Of a DNA stretch of 7,864 nt, positions 7,159-7,864 are shown one piece after another. This stretch comes from an uncultured Prevotella sp. (GTDB lineage Bacteria; Bacteroidota; Bacteroidia; Bacteroidales; Bacteroidaceae). The notes under the pieces are model-generated. The model was not told the origin of the DNA. It did no database searches and was given only the letters and a program-made list of their open reading frames with translations. How positions within the stretch are numbered: the stretch's first letter is position 1; the number at the start of each line of letters is the position of its first letter. The stretch spans positions 1 through 7,864 of the forward strand of contig CALIIG010000251.1 of NCBI GenBank assembly GCA_938018155.1. The letters run 5' to 3'. A program made the position numbers and the translations under genes.

Positions 7159-7864
7159 ATGGAAAAGCAAACGAACGGTAAACTTGTTTCAATTATTATT
7201 CCTGTGTATAACTCGGCTGATACCATCGGAAAATGTATTGAAAGTTGCCAGCAGCAGACCTATAAGCACATTGAAATTGTGGTGATAGACGACGGAAGTA
7301 ACGATGAAAGCGGAGGTATTTGCGACCAGTTTGCCGATGACAAACGGTTAAAAATTATTCATCAAACCAACATGGGGCGTACCGAAGCACGATGGAAAGG
7401 CGTAGAAATAGCGGCAGGAGAATGGATAACTTTCGTTGACTCGGACGACACTCTCTTGCCTTTCGCCATTGAGAAAATGGCAGAAAGGGCCGATGAAAGC
7501 TGCGATATTGTGTTTTCGAACGGACAGAGTATCATGTTGAAACCACAAGAAAGTATGGATATTGGCGATTTCCGTCATCTTACGGTATTGGCCCGGGGCA
7601 CGACAGGCGTACCATGGGGAAGTCTTTATCGTAAGGCTATTGTTAACCGTTATCAGTTTGATATTGCCAGGGATATTTACGTAGGAGAAGACTATATCTT
7701 CTGGCTAAGACTGATTTTCAATACTGAAAAGAATATCAATATCGTCATGGAGAACCTATATAATAAAGGTATTGACCATACCAGCAGCACGTTTGTATGG
7801 ACCCTTGACTATGCATATCGGCTGAACCAACTGCGAATGCAGGCCATCCCTGTACACGATTTAT
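7159..7864 (+). CDS. Family 2 glycosyltransferase, 3' end beyond the window
   Basis: The ATG at 7159 opens a frame of 235 codons that is still open at the window end. The N-terminal GT-A fold is clear: VSIIIPVYNSADTI (10-23) is the nucleotide-binding first strand, VVIDDGSNDES (41-51) holds the sugar-nucleotide-binding aspartates, and TFVDSDD (91-97) is the DxD-type metal site. VGEDYIFWLRL (175-185) supplies the Glu-Asp pair commonly seen near the acceptor site in this family. The enzyme would transfer a sugar from a nucleotide donor to a glycan or lipid acceptor on the cytoplasmic side of the membrane, for instance in capsule, LPS or exopolysaccharide synthesis. Donor and acceptor cannot be read from this part. 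The start is favoured by the promoter 34 bases upstream and because the fold begins at residue 10. There is no Shine-Dalgarno sequence. Whether more surface-glycan genes follow is not visible. Confidence 0.93.
   Translation, partial: MEKQTNGKLVSIIIPVYNSADTIGKCIESCQQQTYKHIEIVVIDDGSNDESGGICDQFADDKRLKIIHQTNMGRTEARWKGVEIAAGEWITFVDSDDTLLPFAIEKMAERADESCDIVFSNGQSIMLKPQESMDIGDFRHLTVLARGTTGVPWGSLYRKAIVNRYQFDIARDIYVGEDYIFWLRLIFNTEKNINIVMENLYNKGIDHTSSTFVWTLDYAYRLNQLRMQAIPVHDL

Noticed and set aside
7348..7578. Open frame of 76 codons on the minus strand inside the glycosyltransferase.
   Set aside because: The opposite strand encodes the conserved GT-A motifs in this stretch.

Overview
The window looks like chromosomal DNA of a Bacteroidales bacterium, most likely a Prevotella relative. 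Supporting signs are start codons without a clear Shine-Dalgarno sequence, promoter elements matching the Bacteroidetes pattern (TTTG, about 20 bp, TAnnTTTG), a lipoprotein signal ending in Cys-Ser-Ser, and protein families typical of this phylum. There are no tRNAs, rRNAs, transposases, phage genes or CRISPR arrays. The genus is inferred; only the phylum-level signs are seen directly.

Layout: positions 1-70 hold a GC-rich pair of interlocking inverted repeats. Positions 71-141 are AT-rich with nothing recognisable. Positions 142-5352 carry a tight minus-strand cluster of three genes, given here in order of transcription. The first encodes a 1003-residue protein with two receiver-like domains, a PPDK/PEP-synthase type ATP-binding module and an unusual C-terminal domain. 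The second encodes a small lipoprotein resembling a free-standing subtilisin propeptide (inhibitor I9 fold). The third encodes a membrane-anchored MutS-like ATPase. Genes one and two overlap by 4 bases, and two and three are 10 bases apart, so they are very probably one operon. A good Bacteroidetes-type promoter lies just upstream at 5384-5415. Next comes a rhomboid intramembrane protease gene (5459-6961, minus strand), with a long N-terminal membrane and periplasmic extension. A 197-bp divergent intergenic region separates it from a plus-strand family 2 glycosyltransferase that runs off the window end.

How the genes work together is mostly unknown. The most unusual content is the three-gene cluster. 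The PPDK-like protein appears to lack both the phosphohistidine domain and the PEP/pyruvate barrel, so a simple 'PEP synthase' label is doubtful. Its fused receiver domains suggest phosphorylation-controlled nucleotide chemistry. The MutS-like protein has predicted membrane segments and lacks the mismatch-reading domain, so it is probably not a repair protein in the usual sense.
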